From Desulfobacteraceae bacterium (lineage in GTDB: Bacteria > Desulfobacterota > Desulfobacteria > Desulfobacterales > UBA11574), in the NCBI GenBank assembly GCA_030671225.1, contig DAOVAE010000015.1:1-11360 (forward strand): a stretch of 11,360 bases of DNA, given 5' to 3'. Made by a program: the position numbers and the translations under genes. Of this stretch, positions 1 to 7,477 are shown in pieces. Under the pieces are notes generated by a model. That model did not search any database. It saw only the letters and a list, made by a program, of their open reading frames with translations, and was not told where the DNA came from. The stretch's first letter is position 1. Each line of letters starts with the position of its first letter.

Positions 1-242
1 CGCGTGTGTCCTGGAATTTCGTAAGTGGTACATGATCCGCTCCCGCAGGTCCTGGACTGGGTTTTTACTCCCTTACTTGTCCCGGCACTATTACCCATAC
101 TGTAGTTTGTGGTGCTTAAAACCCTTTCAAGATCCTCGCAACCGCATTCAGGGCACTTTAGTTCAATTTCTTCATCTTTCTTCATGACGAGCAGCTCAAT
201 AAATTGCTGACATTTTATGCATTTGAACTCATATAGCGGCAT
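1..242 (-). CDS. FmdB-type zinc-ribbon protein, 3' end cut by window edge
   Basis: Reading the minus strand from the ATG at 242 gives 80 codons without a stop before the window ends, so the C-terminus is missing. The protein begins MPLYEFKC and carries two cysteine pairs, C8-x2-C11 and C30-x2-C33, followed by another Cys at 35; this is the compact zinc ribbon of the FmdB family (regulatory protein FmdB of a formamidase locus is the namesake). The rest is a low-complexity Ser/Gly/Thr-rich tail with two more Cys in a TCGSGSC motif, usual for this family. The start is supported by AAGGA about eight bases upstream. Members are small cytosolic proteins, usually under 110 residues, and their biochemical role is mostly unknown; a DNA- or RNA-binding or regulatory role is only presumed. 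It lies 330 bp downstream of the kinase gene, separated by a palindromic element, so co-transcription is uncertain. Confidence 0.85.
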   Translation of the reverse strand, partial: MPLYEFKCIKCQQFIELLVMKKDEEIELKCPECGCEDLERVLSTTNYSMGNSAGTSKGVKTQSRTCGSGSCTTYEIPGHT

Positions 243-341
243 AATTACAATCCTTTAAGTATGATGAATTCGTAAAAAGATGAATCCATCACGTTTTAGG
301 TTTTAGGTGATAAATCATATTGTTTTAACATATACTTAAAA

Positions 342-529
342 CTTGACAATCTCGTAAAAACTCGAAATTCGACGGCAAAGTAAAAAGCTCCAAATTCAAG
401 GCGCGCAAATCCTGAGGAATCGGCTATCCGCTGGTCCCGTGGGGAGCGTACTTATAGTACGCTGCAATGACGAAGGATGCAGCGCAACGCAGAAGTTGGA
501 CTTTTTACGAAGCCGTCAAGATTGTCAAG
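342..529. repeat. Imperfect palindromic MITE-like intergenic element A
   Basis: This stretch folds back on itself almost end to end. The outermost 9 bp (342-350, CTTGACAAT) are exactly inverted at 521-529. The main arms are 371-408 and 482-517, both starting GACGGC, then GTAAAAAG, TCCAA and TTC on the same strand sense with few mismatches. A perfect 7-bp hairpin with a 5-base loop (AGCGTAC/GTACGCT, 445-463) lies in the middle. The left arm has an extra, degenerate copy of the arm motif (351-370, TCGTAAAAACTC). There is no ORF inside. Such a structure fits a non-autonomous transposable element or a large REP-like sequence. I believe closely similar sequences are common between genes in Desulfobacterales, but that is from memory and copy number cannot be seen here. 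It fills most of the 330-bp gap between the kinase stop and the FmdB gene; the rest (243-341) is AT-rich and shows only the solo motif TTCGTAAAAAG (269-279) and a short GTTTTAG doublet (293-306). Confidence 0.6.
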
Positions 530-572
530 ATACAATACCATACACAGGATACATTAATCCAGCATCCTTTTT

Positions 573-2759
573 TTAACCGTCTAAAGGCAATCTGACCTCA
601 AAGACAACCCCCTGACCGTCAGTACCTTCAAGTGTTATAGTGCCGCCATGTTTCTGAATAATTTCGTGACATATGTATAGTCCAAGTCCGGTGCCCTGGC
701 CAACCTCTTTGGTTGTGAAAAAGGGTTTAAAAATGTCCTGCCGAATAGATTCGGGGATTCCGGGCCCGGTATCTTTGCAAGAAAAAACCACCTGGCCTTT
801 TTCAGAGTCAAACCATGTATCAAGATAGACGGTCCCTTTGATGTCCATAACAGCCTGGACGGCATTTTGGATAATATTGAGTACCACCTGACCTAAATTG
901 GCAAAATTCCCCTGAATATCCGGAAGGTTCCGGGCACAGTTTTCGACGATTTCAAGATCGTGATGTTTGTACTGGCTGTACATAACCCTTAAGGCATCTT
1001 TTACAACCGAATTGATGTTAACCGCTTCCGAATAGGTCTGGGTCTGCCTGGAGAGCCCTAGAAGACTTGCCACAATCAACTTCGCCCTGCCAAGCTCCTT
1101 ATCTGCAAACTGAAGATCGTCTATCAAGTCTTGGTCAGGAGGATCCTGTTTATCCCATTGATCAATATCTTCTATGGTGGCTTGTACCAGACTGGTTGCA
1201 CTTGTCAGGGGATTGTTCAGTTCATGGGCAACGCCTGCGACTAATTGTCCGATTGCGGCAAGACTTTCCGAACGGATTAGCATTTCCTGAGTTCTTTCCT
1301 TTTCAGAGAGGGCCTCTTTAAGATCCATGGTCCTTTCTTCGACCTTTTTTTCGAGATCTTTGTTCAAGTCATTGATCAACTTATAGGATCGAGCATTCTC
1401 AACAGAAAGCGAGCTCTGACCGGCAAGTGTTTCAAGGAGATCCATATCTTCACGCGTAAAAAGATCTCCGGAAAGTTTCTCCCCCAGAACGATAAAGCCA
1501 TTCAGATTTTCTTTGAAGACCATAGGCAGAGCGATTTCTGCGCCCAGTACATCCATATCCGAAAGCACATCTTGTATCTCAGGCGGTGAAGTCTGTCCCC
1601 TCAGATTTTTTCTCTTAACGAGCTGGCGGTGGTTTTTCATGAATTTGATCAAAGGATTGTCTTTGCCCATTGAAATGGAACCTCCGGGATAAATCTGTTT
1701 CCCACGGGATGAAAAATTTGCAAAACCAGCGCCGGAAGTATCCAATAAAAACAGAGAACAATGATCAACCAGCATTGTATCAACAACCGTATCCATTAAA
1801 AGTTTGGCAATTTCATCATAATCGAGCTCAGACACAATCACCCGGCTGACATGTTTTATGGTTTTCTGATAATCATACTTGCCTTTAGAGAAGATGCGAT
1901 CGATAAAGACTTGTATCTTTGATTTTAACGGTCCGAAGACAAAAGCGATAAGAAGGAAAAAGAATATAGGGAAGTAAATCGAATCAGAAAAATTAAAATT
2001 TTTAAAGACCTTATCCGCCACAATGATTATCAGAGCATATAAGCAGGTCAGAAATGCGGTCAAAAGTGAGTAGATAAGGCTCTTTTTGATCAATATCCCC
2101 ATGTCAAGAAGATCGTGCTTGAAAAGTCCAACAGCAAAAATAATAAGAGGAATAAAACTTAAATTGCCCGGGGGATACACCGAATACCCATGGGTCGGAA
2201 AGACATTCAACCCGTTCATAAGACCCATGATTCCGAATCCGGCAAACAGGTATTTAAGTCGGTTTTTATGGGAACTGTTGGCCTCTTTACGTATTGCATT
2301 AACTATCTGTATCAGAACATATATAGTAACAAAAAGCCCGGCCAGACCGAAAAAAGGATAAAGGATTCCGCCTTTTGCAAAATAACCGAAATAATGTTGC
2401 TCCATTGACGTAATATAAAGAGGGGTCGGTGTTAAGCACATTAGAAAAAATGCATAGGCATACACAGTTCGGATAAGCCATTTTCTCCCTGTTATATTGA
2501 GATACTCGTGGAAAAAGTGGAGGTACACAGGGGATAGATAGACAATGAAAAAATGATCTATGCGACTGATCCGGAGCGCTGCTTCAGCCGATTTGACATT
2601 AAACGCGAAAAGTATGTCGATATAGAGAAAAGAACCGAGTATACAGATCGTAAAAAAAAGTAGGTTGGTTTTTGTCCTGGGGCCGCGAAAAATCGTCAAC
2701 GCAGCAAGGCCAAGAAAGCAGCACAATGTCAACAATGGCGGAATGCTATAAAAAGTCAT
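573..2759 (-). CDS. Membrane sensor histidine kinase with GAF domain
   Basis: A 728-residue sensor kinase. The N-terminal 280 residues are hydrophobic, with about seven predicted membrane spans up to residue 215 (near 5-24, 32-52, 68-84, 97-115, 133-153, 168-186, 199-213) and two more near 226-247 and 261-277. A GAF-like domain follows (about 310-455), then a coiled-coil linker (460-495), a HisKA dimerisation domain with H-box AHELNNP and phospho-acceptor His512, and a HATPase_c domain with the N-box near N628-N632, G1 box DTGPGIP (663-669) and G2 box GTGLGLYI (689-696). All catalytic motifs are intact, so it should autophosphorylate on His. No receiver domain or response regulator is encoded nearby, so it is an orphan kinase here; the stimulus is unknown. 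Its ATG is six bases from the recN stop and its AAGG ribosome site (2764-2767) overlaps that stop, so translation is probably coupled to recN. Confidence 0.93.
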   Translation of the reverse strand: MTFYSIPPLLTLCCFLGLAALTIFRGPRTKTNLLFFTICILGSFLYIDILFAFNVKSAEAALRISRIDHFFIVYLSPVYLHFFHEYLNITGRKWLIRTVYAYAFFLMCLTPTPLYITSMEQHYFGYFAKGGILYPFFGLAGLFVTIYVLIQIVNAIRKEANSSHKNRLKYLFAGFGIMGLMNGLNVFPTHGYSVYPPGNLSFIPLIIFAVGLFKHDLLDMGILIKKSLIYSLLTAFLTCLYALIIIVADKVFKNFNFSDSIYFPIFFFLLIAFVFGPLKSKIQVFIDRIFSKGKYDYQKTIKHVSRVIVSELDYDEIAKLLMDTVVDTMLVDHCSLFLLDTSGAGFANFSSRGKQIYPGGSISMGKDNPLIKFMKNHRQLVKRKNLRGQTSPPEIQDVLSDMDVLGAEIALPMVFKENLNGFIVLGEKLSGDLFTREDMDLLETLAGQSSLSVENARSYKLINDLNKDLEKKVEERTMDLKEALSEKERTQEMLIRSESLAAIGQLVAGVAHELNNPLTSATSLVQATIEDIDQWDKQDPPDQDLIDDLQFADKELGRAKLIVASLLGLSRQTQTYSEAVNINSVVKDALRVMYSQYKHHDLEIVENCARNLPDIQGNFANLGQVVLNIIQNAVQAVMDIKGTVYLDTWFDSEKGQVVFSCKDTGPGIPESIRQDIFKPFFTTKEVGQGTGLGLYICHEIIQKHGGTITLEGTDGQGVVFEVRLPLDG

Positions 2760-2765
2760 GGCACC

Positions 2766-4469
2766 TTAACTTCTGTTATCCAGCATCTCATGTGCATGAT
2801 CTATAGTGGCGCGGGTGATCTTTTCACCACCAAGCATCCTGGCAATTTCTTTGATGCGTTCTTTTTCATTTAAACGGTTGATGGTTGTTTTGGTTCTCCC
2901 GCGTGAAACATGCTTTGAGATACTGAAATGATAGTCGCCGAACTTTGCAATCTGGGGAAGATGGGTGATACAAATGATCTGGTGGTGACGGGCAAGGGAG
3001 GAGAGTTTTTTGCCGACAACCTCGGCCACACCCCCTCCGATTCCGGCGTCAACCTCATCAAAGATAATTGTCTCCACCGCCTCTGTCTTGGCAAGTATGG
3101 CCTTTAAAGCAAGTACCACTCTCGAAAGTTCACCGCCCGAAACAATACTGAAAAGCGGTTTCAGCGGCTCTCCCACATTCGGAGCAATCAGGAAGGTTAT
3201 GCTGTCTATTCCGGTTTCATTGACGGCGTTTCCTTCTGTTGTAAGATATGGATCAGTATTTTCATCCCCGGGGATTGTTCGAAATGATATCTGAAACTTT
3301 GTTTGGGACATATTAAGGGTGGCAAGTTCTTTTTTCACTTTTTTGGCAAGGTTTATCGCTGTCTTTTTCCGTTTGGTGGAAAGCTCCTTTGTCAGCTTGA
3401 TTAACTTGCGGTGCAGGATGGAAAGTCCTTCCTGGGTATCAACGATATTCTCGGACAGATTGTCGATTCCTGAAAGCTCATGGTCGATCGATTCAAGGTG
3501 CAATAGCACAGCCTCGAGGGACTTTCCATACTTGCGTTTGAGTTTGACAAGTGTATCAAGACGTGTTTCAACCGCTTCCAACCGGCCTTCGTCGATCTGT
3601 ATGTTTTTCAGATAAGTTCTAAGTTCTTCAGCAATGTCCTCAAGATGAAAGGCGGCTCCGGCTATGCTCTCTACCTTCGAAGTGAGTTCCGTGTCTATCC
3701 GGGAAGCTTTTTCAAGATCTTTTTTCACCTCTATAAGGCGTTCAACAGCCGCACCCTGTGCACTGTAAAGCGATTCAATGCTGCTCCGGACCGTTTGAAA
3801 AAGTTCTTCCCCATTTTTCAAGCGTATCCGTTCCTGTTCAAGAGCGGTGTCTTCTCCGGGAGTTATTGATACCTGCCGGATCTCTTTTTGCTGGAATTCA
3901 AGCAACTGAACATGTTCGACCTGACGATCCTTTTTGGCCTTCAGGTCTTTAAGACTTTTGATCAATGGGACTATTTCATGAAAACACCTGGAGACCTCGT
4001 CACGCAGGGGAATCAAACCGCCAAACTGATCGATTATCGTCAGTTGATGTTCTTCTTTTAACAGCCCCTGATGAGCGTGCTGTCCGGATATGCTGGCCAG
4101 ATTTTCAGTTATCAAATTCAGCTGTTGAATGGTTGCAAGCCGTCCGTTGATATAAATCCGGTGGCGGTTTTTTCGGGATATAATCCTTCTTATCAGAAGT
4201 CCTTCTTCGGGATCATAACCGTTTTTTCCCATAATCCCTGCGATTGTGCTTTGCCTAGCTATTTTAAATACTGCTTCGAGTTCCGCTGTTTCGCTACCGG
4301 TACGGATGAGCCCGGCATTTGCGCGGCTTCCAAGCAGAAGATTGGCCGCATTGATAATGATAGACTTGCCGGCACCGGTTTCCCCGCTCAAAATTGTCAG
4401 TCCATCTGAAAAGGATATTTGAAGATCATCGATTATAGCAAAGTTTCTAATGGAGAGTTCTTGAAGCAT
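2766..4469 (-). CDS. recN: DNA repair ATPase RecN
   Basis: A full-length (567-residue) RecN, the SMC-like cytosolic ATPase that acts at DNA double-strand breaks with RecA. The N-terminus MLQELSIRNFAIID is characteristic and fixes the start. The Walker A motif GETGAGKS is at 29-36; the ABC signature VSGGELSR starts at 443; Walker B IIFDE is at 468-472, followed by DAGIGG; and the switch histidine is His503 in ITH. The middle (about 150-370) is rich in Glu, Lys and Leu and should form the short antiparallel coiled coil of RecN. No key residue is missing. There is no clear Shine-Dalgarno sequence: the bases before ATG are TTTACTTTT, so initiation may be leaderless or depend on upstream translation. 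A palindromic element separates it from iorB, and the sensor kinase follows immediately. No LexA box could be recognised. Confidence 0.97.
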   Translation of the reverse strand: MLQELSIRNFAIIDDLQISFSDGLTILSGETGAGKSIIINAANLLLGSRANAGLIRTGSETAELEAVFKIARQSTIAGIMGKNGYDPEEGLLIRRIISRKNRHRIYINGRLATIQQLNLITENLASISGQHAHQGLLKEEHQLTIIDQFGGLIPLRDEVSRCFHEIVPLIKSLKDLKAKKDRQVEHVQLLEFQQKEIRQVSITPGEDTALEQERIRLKNGEELFQTVRSSIESLYSAQGAAVERLIEVKKDLEKASRIDTELTSKVESIAGAAFHLEDIAEELRTYLKNIQIDEGRLEAVETRLDTLVKLKRKYGKSLEAVLLHLESIDHELSGIDNLSENIVDTQEGLSILHRKLIKLTKELSTKRKKTAINLAKKVKKELATLNMSQTKFQISFRTIPGDENTDPYLTTEGNAVNETGIDSITFLIAPNVGEPLKPLFSIVSGGELSRVVLALKAILAKTEAVETIIFDEVDAGIGGGVAEVVGKKLSSLARHHQIICITHLPQIAKFGDYHFSISKHVSRGRTKTTINRLNEKERIKEIARMLGGEKITRATIDHAHEMLDNRS

Positions 4470-4479
4470 AAAAGTAAAT

Positions 4480-4507
4480 ATTATGGTATATGTTCAAGGG
4501 GTGTCCG
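4480..4507 (-). promoter_or_regulatory. Candidate promoter of recN at the edge of element B
   Basis: On the minus strand CATAAT (4480-4485, five of six matches to the sigma70 -10 box) ends ten bases before the recN ATG. A weak -35, CGGACA (4502-4507), lies 16 bp upstream. If real, the transcript would start at or next to the ATG, which would fit the absence of a ribosome binding site. The -35 part lies within the palindromic element. The match is modest and AT-rich DNA gives such hits by chance. Confidence 0.22.
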
Positions 4508-4620
4508 GAGCCGGTTTGGCGGACGTATTCCCTTCCGCTAAGCGCAGCACGCGTTTTTAGTGATTCTATGGCAATATTTCCACCAAACCTTATTCTGTGC
4601 TACCCCCTGAATAAATATAG
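4486..4620. repeat. Imperfect palindromic MITE-like intergenic element B
   Basis: A 135-bp inverted structure filling nearly the whole gap between iorB and recN. The ends pair: TATATGTTCAAGGGGT (4487-4502 region) with its inverse at 4601-4619, reading TATATTTATTCAGGGGGT on the other strand. A second arm, GGTTTGGCGGA (4513-4523), is inverted at 4579-4589 as TCCACCAAACC with one mismatch. The centre contains CGCTAAGCG (4537-4545) and the run GCGTTTTTAG. There is no ORF. The sequence is unrelated to elements A and C. It may be a non-autonomous mobile element; its hairpin could also weaken transcription leaving iorB. I saw no clean target-site duplication. Confidence 0.55.
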
Positions 4621-4624
4621 GTTG

Positions 4625-5221
4625 TTATCCGAGTTCTTTGGCCACAGAGAAACCAAGTTCGAAAGCCTTTAAGTTAGACTCAACAAAAGTTTTACTGGTT
4701 TTATTCATTATTGCTTCTTTAACATTTTCGACTTGCAAAGGAACTGTTCCGGTTTGAATCAGGGCACCCAACAAAACCATGTTGACGGACAAAACATTTC
4801 CGGCTTCGGTTGCTAGAGCGGCAGCATCAAAAGCAATAAGTTTGGCCGTCTTTTGCCGAATCAGAGCCTGTAGTACACTCAAAGAAGGATATACGCTGCT
4901 TCCCGTGGTCACTGTAAATGGCGAGAGAAGGGCAAGACTGGTAATAACAACTGTATTAGCATTGCATTTATTTAAGGCCCGTAGTGTTTCCGACGGCTCA
5001 AACCCTAAAAGCACGTCGGCCTCGCCGTCTGAAATTACGGTGCTGGAAGCATCCCCAAATACAATTGCGGATTCAACAACCCCGCCCCTTTGAGCCATGC
5101 CGTGTATTTCACTCATACGAACGGGAACATCTGCAATTAGCGCGGCTTCTCCAATGACCCTCGAAGCCAGCAGATTTCCCTGTCCTCCGACAGCTACTAT
5201 AATTAATCTGGTTGTATCCAT
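4625..5221 (-). CDS. iorB: Indolepyruvate ferredoxin oxidoreductase, beta subunit
   Basis: A 198-residue protein of the pyruvate:ferredoxin oxidoreductase gamma-domain family, here the small subunit of IorAB. Diagnostic stretches are VGGQGNLLASRVIGEAA (11-27), a glycine-rich start typical of these subunits, SEIHGMAQRGG (37-47), the DVLLGFEPSE segment (69-78) and NMVLLGAL (147-154). With IorA it converts indolepyruvate and related aromatic 2-oxo acids, produced by transamination of Trp, Phe and Tyr, with CoA to arylacetyl-CoA, CO2 and reduced ferredoxin in the cytosol. The length is normal for IorB. The ATG at 5221 is preceded by only a weak GGA about nine bases upstream. Unusually, iorA ends 290 bp upstream rather than abutting it, so expression ratio may depend on that spacer. 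Related 2-oxoacid oxidoreductase gamma subunits are the alternative, but the neighbouring IorA settles it. Confidence 0.95.
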   Translation of the reverse strand: MDTTRLIIVAVGGQGNLLASRVIGEAALIADVPVRMSEIHGMAQRGGVVESAIVFGDASSTVISDGEADVLLGFEPSETLRALNKCNANTVVITSLALLSPFTVTTGSSVYPSLSVLQALIRQKTAKLIAFDAAALATEAGNVLSVNMVLLGALIQTGTVPLQVENVKEAIMNKTSKTFVESNLKAFELGFSVAKELG

Positions 5222-5511
5222 TTTAACAATCCAATCGCTAACTATTATTGTATGCGTTCACAGGTTCCGGGTTCACTCCGCCACAAAGATAGGCGGACAA
5301 GCGTTCAGGGTTACCTTTCTCTCCTTCACTTTCAGCAATATTATGCATGGATGAACCTGCTGCATACTGAATTTGTCACTTCAAACCGAAATTGCAAGCA
5401 AACTTGGCTTTTTGTCTGGCCATAAGCGTTCAAGTATTGATGGAAGATTGTGTTATGAACCTAACCTTGAACCATGAACCTTGAACCATGAACGGTTACA
5501 TATTATTTGAG
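5222..5511. other. 290-bp spacer between iorA and iorB
   Basis: No convincing gene lies here, although iorA and iorB often abut. A hairpin with a perfect 6-bp stem (TCCGCC 5277-5282, GGCGGA 5292-5297, 9-base loop) sits about 55 bp before the iorB ATG; it lacks a T-run and so is not a clear terminator. The related words CCTGAACGC and CCTGTGAACGC flank it on the minus strand. A heptad repeat is at the iorA end. On the minus strand TGGC and GCCA flank an A-rich loop near 5407-5424. The spacer may be an inserted repeat or a regulatory leader. Confidence 0.45.
5455..5494. repeat. Heptad tandem repeat WTGAACC
   Basis: The 7-base unit alternates ATGAACC and TTGAACC: copies at 5455-5461, a shortened TAACC at 5462-5466, then 5467-5473, 5474-5480, 5481-5487 and a last copy ATGAACG at 5488-5494. 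Equivalently, the 14-mer AACCTTGAACCATG is exactly doubled at 5463-5490. It lies just after the iorA stop codon. The units are far too short and lack spacers for a CRISPR array. Confidence 0.8.
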
Positions 5512-7365
5512 TTATATATTCCTAATGGGCAAAATAGCATGTTCCGGGCAGATTTGAGCACAAACAGTACATCCAGTACATAAGTCAGGATCAATTTCAA
5601 CCCTTTTATTCTTGATGAAAAAGGCTGGGCATGCGATTTCGTTAATACAATCTTTGTGACCTTTACATTTGTCGCTGACAAAAAAAGGCTTGCCCCGGGC
5701 TTTTTTCAGGCTTCTGGCATACAGAGTGCATGCCTCTTCGGATATTACCACCGAAACACCTTTATAATGTAAGGCCTCTTTTATGGCATCGACACTCTTT
5801 TTAACCCTGTACGGTCTGATGACAGTAACGTGGGATACACCCACAGCCCTGACAACCTTTTGGATAGAGACCTTTCCATACACGTCAAGGTTCAGTTTTT
5901 TCATATAAACACCTGGATTAGGCTGAAGCCCGGTCATGGCAGTAGTGCCGTTATCAAGAATTACCATGGTAAAATCATGGTTATTAAAGACAGCATTAAT
6001 TAAACCGGATATTCCGGAATGAAAAAAGGTGGAATCTCCTATAAAGGAAATGACTTTCTTGCCGGTCACCTTTGAAAAACCGCATGACGTTCCTGCTGAA
6101 GCTCCCATACATATCAAAAAATCTCCCATGGCAAGCGGCGGCAGAAATCCGAGGGTATAGCAGCCGATGTCGGTGGGACAAATTGTATCCATACCTTCTG
6201 AGGCCTTTTTTACCGCATAAAAGGTGGCCCGGTGGGGACACCCGGCGCAAAGGTTGGGCGGGCGCTGTGGAATTTCAGGAATATCGGAAAGATCAGGGAC
6301 TTTAGCAGGTGAACAAGCCACATCAAAATAGTCTGCAATCGATTGTCTGACCAGGGCGGGATCGAATTCGTAAAGCCGTGAAAAAAATTTTTTACTTTTA
6401 CCCATAATTGAAAGGGTTAATTTTTCCTCCTGGGCTAACACTTTGACCGTTTCTTCCATGAAAGGCTCGCCTTCCTCCACAACCAGCACCTTTTCACACT
6501 CTTGTAAAAACCGTTTGATCATAGCTCGAGGCATGGGATACGAAAATCCGATACGAAGTATTTTAACTCGATTTTCTATATTCAGATCTTTTACTGCATC
6601 AGACACATAGTTATAACTTACACCATTACATATAATTCCCCAGGCACCGTTACCAATGATGAAATTGTGTTCTGAATCCTCAGAAATTTTTTCAGCTTCT
6701 CCAAGTTTGCTCAGCAATTTTGCATGAAGTTTTCTGGCAACAGCAGGAACGGGCACATGATTGAAAGGATCCTTTGAAATATCACCTCTTGTTTCTGGCT
6801 CCTTAATTTTACCAATAACTACGGCGGCGTTGGAATGATTTATCCTGGTTGTGGTTCTGAAGATAACAGGTTGCTGCAGTTTTTCTGAAAGATTAAAAGC
6901 ATAGGCAACCATATCTTTCGCTTCCTGCACAGAAGATGGCTCAACCATAGGAATACCTGCAAACTTACTGTAATAACGGTTATCCTGTTCGTTCTGGCTC
7001 GAAAACATGTACGGGTCATCGGCCGTAACGATAACAAGACCCCCTTTAACGCCAATGTAAGCAAGCGTCATAAAAACGTCGGCAGCTACATTCATTCCCA
7101 CATGCTTCATAACACACATGCTGCGAACTCCGGAATTTGCCGTAGCAGCCGCCACTTCAAGAGCCACCTTTTCATTGGTGCTGTATTCAAAATAGAGATC
7201 GCTTTCCCGGGATATCTGGAAAAAGTTGGTTGATATTTCTGAAGAGGGAGTTCCCGGGTATGTTGTTGCAACAGCGACACCGGCCTCAATCGCCCCGCGG
7301 GCAATGGCTTCGTTGCCCAAAAGCAGCATCTTTAGACCGGGATGTTCAGTGAGTAGTTTGTGCAT
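5512..7365 (-). CDS. iorA: Indolepyruvate ferredoxin oxidoreductase, alpha subunit
   Basis: A 617-residue large subunit of IorAB, the thiamine-diphosphate and Fe-S enzyme that oxidises aryl-pyruvates to aryl-acetyl-CoA and reduces ferredoxin. The N-terminal pyrimidine-binding domain starts with GNEAIARGAIEAGV (17-30) and YPGTPSSEI (36-44). Then come the transketolase-C-like domain (about 240-320), the family motif CAGCPHR (373-379), the TPP/Mg motif GDSTFFHSG (443-451) with NGTTAMTG (472-479), and a C-terminal ferredoxin domain. The last cluster is standard (C596-x2-C599-x2-C602-x3-C606-P). The first reads C567-x2-H570-x2-C573-x5-C579-P, with His where a second Cys would usually be. I chose the ATG at 7365 because AAGGAAGG stands 4-11 bases upstream and homologues start near here; the frame is open to a TTG at 7479, adding 38 unlikely residues beyond the probable promoter. 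iorB follows after a 290-bp spacer. Confidence 0.96.
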   Translation of the reverse strand: MHKLLTEHPGLKMLLLGNEAIARGAIEAGVAVATTYPGTPSSEISTNFFQISRESDLYFEYSTNEKVALEVAAATANSGVRSMCVMKHVGMNVAADVFMTLAYIGVKGGLVIVTADDPYMFSSQNEQDNRYYSKFAGIPMVEPSSVQEAKDMVAYAFNLSEKLQQPVIFRTTTRINHSNAAVVIGKIKEPETRGDISKDPFNHVPVPAVARKLHAKLLSKLGEAEKISEDSEHNFIIGNGAWGIICNGVSYNYVSDAVKDLNIENRVKILRIGFSYPMPRAMIKRFLQECEKVLVVEEGEPFMEETVKVLAQEEKLTLSIMGKSKKFFSRLYEFDPALVRQSIADYFDVACSPAKVPDLSDIPEIPQRPPNLCAGCPHRATFYAVKKASEGMDTICPTDIGCYTLGFLPPLAMGDFLICMGASAGTSCGFSKVTGKKVISFIGDSTFFHSGISGLINAVFNNHDFTMVILDNGTTAMTGLQPNPGVYMKKLNLDVYGKVSIQKVVRAVGVSHVTVIRPYRVKKSVDAIKEALHYKGVSVVISEEACTLYARSLKKARGKPFFVSDKCKGHKDCINEIACPAFFIKNKRVEIDPDLCTGCTVCAQICPEHAILPIRNI

Positions 7366-7369
7366 GGTA

Positions 7370-7377
7370 CCTTCCTT
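7370..7377 (-). promoter_or_regulatory. Ribosome binding site that sets the iorA start
   Basis: AAGGAAGG on the minus strand, a doubled Shine-Dalgarno core, ends four bases before the ATG at 7365, with its distal half eight bases away. No comparable site precedes the in-frame TTG at 7479, so the shorter protein is preferred. Confidence 0.75.
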
Positions 7378-7426
7378 AAACTTAATATTACCTTTTCTAT
7401 TTTGACGGATCGTTTTATGAGGGACT

Positions 7427-7454
7427 AATATATCAGCACCCCTTGACGTGTAAA
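7427..7454 (-). promoter_or_regulatory. Candidate sigma70 promoter of iorA
   Basis: On the minus strand TTTACA (-35, 7449-7454) and TATATT (-10, 7427-7432) are separated by 16 bp. Both boxes match consensus at five of six positions. Transcription would start near 7420, giving a leader of about 55 bases before the ATG at 7365. It lies between the coding start and element C. Confidence 0.42.
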
Positions 7455-7477
7455 GAATTTTCTTTAGTCCAACAAGC

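Noticed and set aside
546..574. Hairpin AGGAT/ATCCT followed by a T-run, terminator-like on the plus strand
   Set aside because: The stem is only 5 bp with a 13-base loop, and no plus-strand gene ends upstream; on the minus strand the T-run would be on the wrong side.
3010..3294. Several 60-110-codon open frames opposite or inside recN, iorAB, the kinase and the carboxykinase
   Set aside because: They lie wholly within well-recognised genes in other frames and show no family features or ribosome sites of their own.
5273..5365. 30-codon minus-strand ORF in the iorA-iorB spacer
   Set aside because: No convincing ribosome site, no recognisable composition or motif, and it runs through the hairpin and repeated words of the spacer.
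5455..5494. CRISPR-like repeats
   Set aside because: Units are 7 bases, directly tandem, with no spacers and no cas genes.
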